Shown: piece by piece, positions 60,893-64,000 of the stretch
How positions within the stretch are numbered: position 1 is the first letter of the stretch
How the letters are laid out: every line of letters begins with the position of its first letter
Source: Geosiphon pyriformis
Taxonomy: Eukaryota > Glomeromycota > Glomeromycetes > Archaeosporales > Geosiphonaceae
Reading direction: 5' to 3'
DNA: 64,000 nt
Assembly: GCA_016748015.1 (NCBI GenBank)
Contig: JAAOMT010000494.1
Span: forward strand, 612,190-676,189
Program-made: the position numbers and the translations under genes
Notes under the pieces: generated by a model
What the model saw: the letters and a program-made list of their open reading frames with translations, nothing else
Databases searched by the model: none
What the model was told of the DNA's origin: nothing

Positions 60893-63800
60893 TCAGGATC
60901 CATTTATACTCAAAGGATGTTCATTATCACGATCATTCAAATTTTGGGCAGCGTTTTCCAAAAAAGTAGTCGGTCCTTGAATTCCCTCTAGATTTGATAA
61001 TTTTTGAATGTAATATTGAACATCGACCAACAATCTGTTTATATAATAAAAGGGCATTAGCAATATAGTCGTAATATAATATATTCAGAATTTCGTAAAA
61101 TACCTTTGTTTCCCTGCCGCGGTCAAAATTTCAAGATGAGCCATCTCTTGAGCCAATTTAGTATTGAATGATTGGAAAACTTGACCCATAACTCTCTAAG
61201 ATATGCGAGGGTATTTTAATTAGTTGGGGATGGTAAATTTTTAGGCTTGAGCTTGAGAATTGGAAATTCACCTCCAAGACTTCCGGGTGAAGATATTTAT
61301 TTAAAACCCGATGCAAAGTTGTAGTCTCCCTCACTAGCTTTTCCATATAAACATTGGGGCCTTCTATAGGTTTAGATTCAGGTTCATCCCAATTCACCTT
61401 CTGCATAAAGAAGAAAAGCAAGATGATTTAAGATCGATATTATAATATTCCCAATCCTCAAGGGAACATACTCTAAAATCTTGCATATGATCAACCAATC
61501 TTTCGTCCATAATAGAAACAAGTTTATTATGTATTTCTTGCTGATGATCCAAATAGTCCTTTCGTTAAAAAAATCATAATAATAAAATAAATATTTATTA
61601 GTTTCTAGATTGAACCAATTAAGCTGCATTCATGTATATAAATTTATTCAAACGGTACCTACTCGTTTGGTTTTGTCAAATTCAGTCAGCATAATCGCTT
61701 GTTTAGTTTTCAAGTTATGTCTAATACACTCACGAATATATGGTATAAGTGATATTATGACACCAAGTGATTGAGAAGCCAATGCTGCAAGAATTCAAGA
61801 AATAAATCAGTGAAAACAGAACACATAAGGGAAAAGGAATAAAAAAGTACCAAGATGTTTCGCGGTGATATTTTTCAATCCCGCAGACTTCATCGCTCCA
61901 GCACCCAAAATTACTTGGCAGATTCGGGAGTTAAAAAGCTAAAAATCAATTAAATTTGGAATTCATTTGACGTAATTTCAAAAAACCGAAGCTCACTTTC
62001 AAAATTTCCACAATTCGATTCATCGCTTCGGTGGTCAAAGAGGGAATATTAGCCATGCATCTTAAGTATTCTCCTAACGTTTTGATCATCATTAGGCTGC
62101 ATGCGACTACCGTAAACTGGTGATTGCCTTCAATAGAGATGTACCGATTACTAATAAAATTATTTGTTGGACTGTTAGTCATAATCACAGTATCGGTATT
62201 GGTTGGAAATTGCATAGGTGGCGCAAGATAGCTTGGAGAGAGGGGATTGGCTAAAGAGAGATCAGCTAATAAATTATCTTTGAAACCATCCATCCCAATA
62301 GTCGCAGCAGAGACTATTCTGTCAACCATACGTTGAAAATCAACAGGAATCAGAGTTTGCACCCACTGTTCATTTTCAATTACAGAAGCAGCCGAATTCA
62401 TTTTTTCCATATGAAAATGCTTCAGGAAAGATTTGGCCTTTGAACAAAGTTAGAGAATTTCCCGAATTAAATAATAAAATTTTATTATGATTATTAATAA
62501 TATCAGTTATTATCATTTTTGATGGAATCTTACCTGAGACATGATGGTTCCCCGCAGGCCAATACACATCCGCCCGCATAAACTTTCACCTCCTAACACA
62601 AATGCCCAGGTGACATCAAATAAGCGATAAAAATCTTTAGGATTGAGTCGAGCATTTGGTTCGGCACGTTCAGCAATCAGTTTGGCACAACGCATGTGAG
62701 CAAGATCTGCAGCGGCAAAAACTATCTCACATGATTCCGTAATCAATTGTGCATATATATCATCTGAATGAGTGGCTGATTGTGAAATGGTAGTATCTCC
62801 AGTTATGACTTGAACTGGCGTTGGCTCTTGAGAAACAGATGGAACTAATCCTAAGGTAGACGATGAGGCTTTTTGAATAATGGATTTGATTCCACTGGTT
62901 ATCTTTTGTGCACCAATCAATTTAGATTGCTTACTGCCGCTTAATATTGGTTGTTGTTCATTCTGTACATTTTGAGCAATTGATTGGCTTTCAGATCCAT
63001 TTTCTTGTTGAATCATTTCTTGATTTTCTTTCTTTATTTTGATCAACTCGATCTTATTTCTACCCTCAACATCAGCGATTCGGAGATCATTCAAGATTGA
63101 GACAAATAGGTCATTATAAATAGCAATTCGCTTGATTGCTTCAAATAATAGTGCATAAACTGCCAAAAGAATTTCCATAAAGGCGTCAAACGACATTCCT
63201 TTAAGTAGCTTTGCAAAGGAATCACTAGCGAAAAAAAATAGAAAATGAAATTGGATAGAATAAAGCACTCTAAACAATCTTGTAGATCTACAAATCTAGG
63301 AATTAATATACCTGGGTTCATTCAGTGGGAGGTTGGAGGGGTAATGCTAAAAAACCGGGTTATAGATTTGTTAAAAAATTTTCTTAAGAACCATTATACT
63401 TTTAACATCAGACGATATTAATGTTTAAAATGGAGATTACCTTTTGAATGAGTTTCTTTACTTCCTTTAAAAGACGCTCACGATAAACAAGTAATGTGGT
63501 TGAAAAGCGGTTAATTTTATAAATTCCCACAACCAACGGTGATATTCTTTCACGCAATTTTGTCTCTTTCTGGCTGCTTTCGAGTAAGATAGAGGGGACG
63601 GGATGAACAGATTTTTTAATTGGCGATATAATTTGTAGGAATTCGTATAGAGAGTTTACAACTTTGCCCTTGTCCACATTATCAATATGTTCCTCAAAAT
63701 CAAGAAATATCATGTTTAATAAATCATTCTCCATCATAACACCAATTGTTTTATGCATCTCAGCCAGGTGACTGCTAAAGTGAACTAGCGCTCTCACTCC

Positions 63801-64000
63801 TCGAAGATCCACAGAACCAGATTTGAGTCCCTCTGATACATTACTCAAACGACGCAGAATTGTCTGGGGTCTCGAGGTTTTAGTAGTGATTATGGAAGAT
63901 TTAGTATTGAAAAGAGCTTTTTCTTCGTTTTCCGCAGAATAGTGATTTCCTTGTAAAAATTTTTTGGATTCTTCAATCAAATCCAACGCTGAAAAATAGT
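60893..64000 (-). CDS. VPS54: GARP complex subunit VPS54 (5' end outside the window)
   Basis: Subunit of the GARP tether that receives endosome-derived vesicles at the trans-Golgi. Exons on the minus strand: 63988-63441, 63346-63312, 63224-62534, 62437-61997, 61938-61851, 61784-61663, 61558-61472, 61400-61272, 61195-61104, 61034-60893; phases agree and the stop is TGA at 60893-60895. The visible part includes the region around LDLIEESKKFL (end of the N-terminal coiled region), a poorly conserved Q/S-rich linker (about 62840-63030), ARLNPKDFYRLFDVTWAFV, and the Vps54 core: VPSTFQ-like VDFQRMVDRIV, FTVVACSLMMIKTLGEYL, ICQVILGAGAMKSAGLKNIT, ALASQSLGVIISLIPYIRE, then the C-terminal VYMEKLVRETTTLHRVLNKY. 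The N-terminus lies beyond 64000; an acceptor AG at 63989-63990 marks the first visible exon. Confidence 0.9.

Overview
The window is nuclear DNA from a filamentous or early-diverging fungus. The evidence is a sterol C-4 methyl oxidase, a fungal Mtf2-type mitochondrial factor, and housekeeping genes broken by many short GT-AG introns. The combination of a very AT-rich, retrotransposon-filled left part, CpG-poor decayed elements and compact intron-rich genes would suit Mucoromycota, for example an arbuscular mycorrhizal fungus. That placement is inference; I see no diagnostic marker.

Region 1 (1-46836) is a nested pile of Ty3/gypsy-like LTR retrotransposons, nearly all decayed. Family A has LTRs of about 970 bp (TGTTAC...GTAACA) and makes 4-bp target duplications. 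Its members are A1 (1929-17278, minus), A2 (6248-11737, minus, inserted in A1 with TSD ACAT and missing about 4.4 kb of gag-pol), A4 (31699-42552, plus, the best-preserved full-length copy) and a solo LTR (35827-36799) inside A4 with TSD CCAC. Family B has LTRs of about 740-805 bp. Its members are B1 (21381-31244, plus, TSD TTAT), B2 (20290-46836, plus, its central pol block inverted and later hit by B1 and A4) and B3 (1741-1928 plus 17279-19137, minus, split by A1). A third family C is seen only as a fragment (about 19138-20285).

The gene order of families A and B is unusual for Ty3/gypsy: gag (CCHC knuckle), aspartic protease, a cysteine-rich zinc-binding-like module, a dUTPase domain, an unassigned domain, reverse transcriptase, RNase H, integrase, and then an additional ORF of about 235 codons (orf3) that runs into the 3' LTR. 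The LTRs of family A carry a striking array of TTCGCCGAAAT-like units spaced 20-21 bp apart. Premature stops are mostly explained by C-to-T or G-to-A transitions.

Region 2 (46837-48249) is very AT-rich and holds nothing I can identify. Region 3 (48250-64000) is an ordinary euchromatic gene block: C-4 methylsterol oxidase (minus), CTU1/NCS6 tRNA thiolase (plus), an Mtf2-like mitochondrial factor (minus, its stop 2 bp from the CTU1 stop), the phosphatidylinositol 3-kinase VPS34 (minus), the chaperonin subunit TCP1/CCT1 (plus, divergent from VPS34) and the GARP subunit VPS54 (minus, 5' end outside the window). These genes do not form a pathway; they serve sterol synthesis, tRNA modification, mitochondrial expression, endosomal lipid signalling, folding and endosome-to-Golgi tethering. 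Exon models were derived by hand from reading frame, splice sites and conserved motifs.
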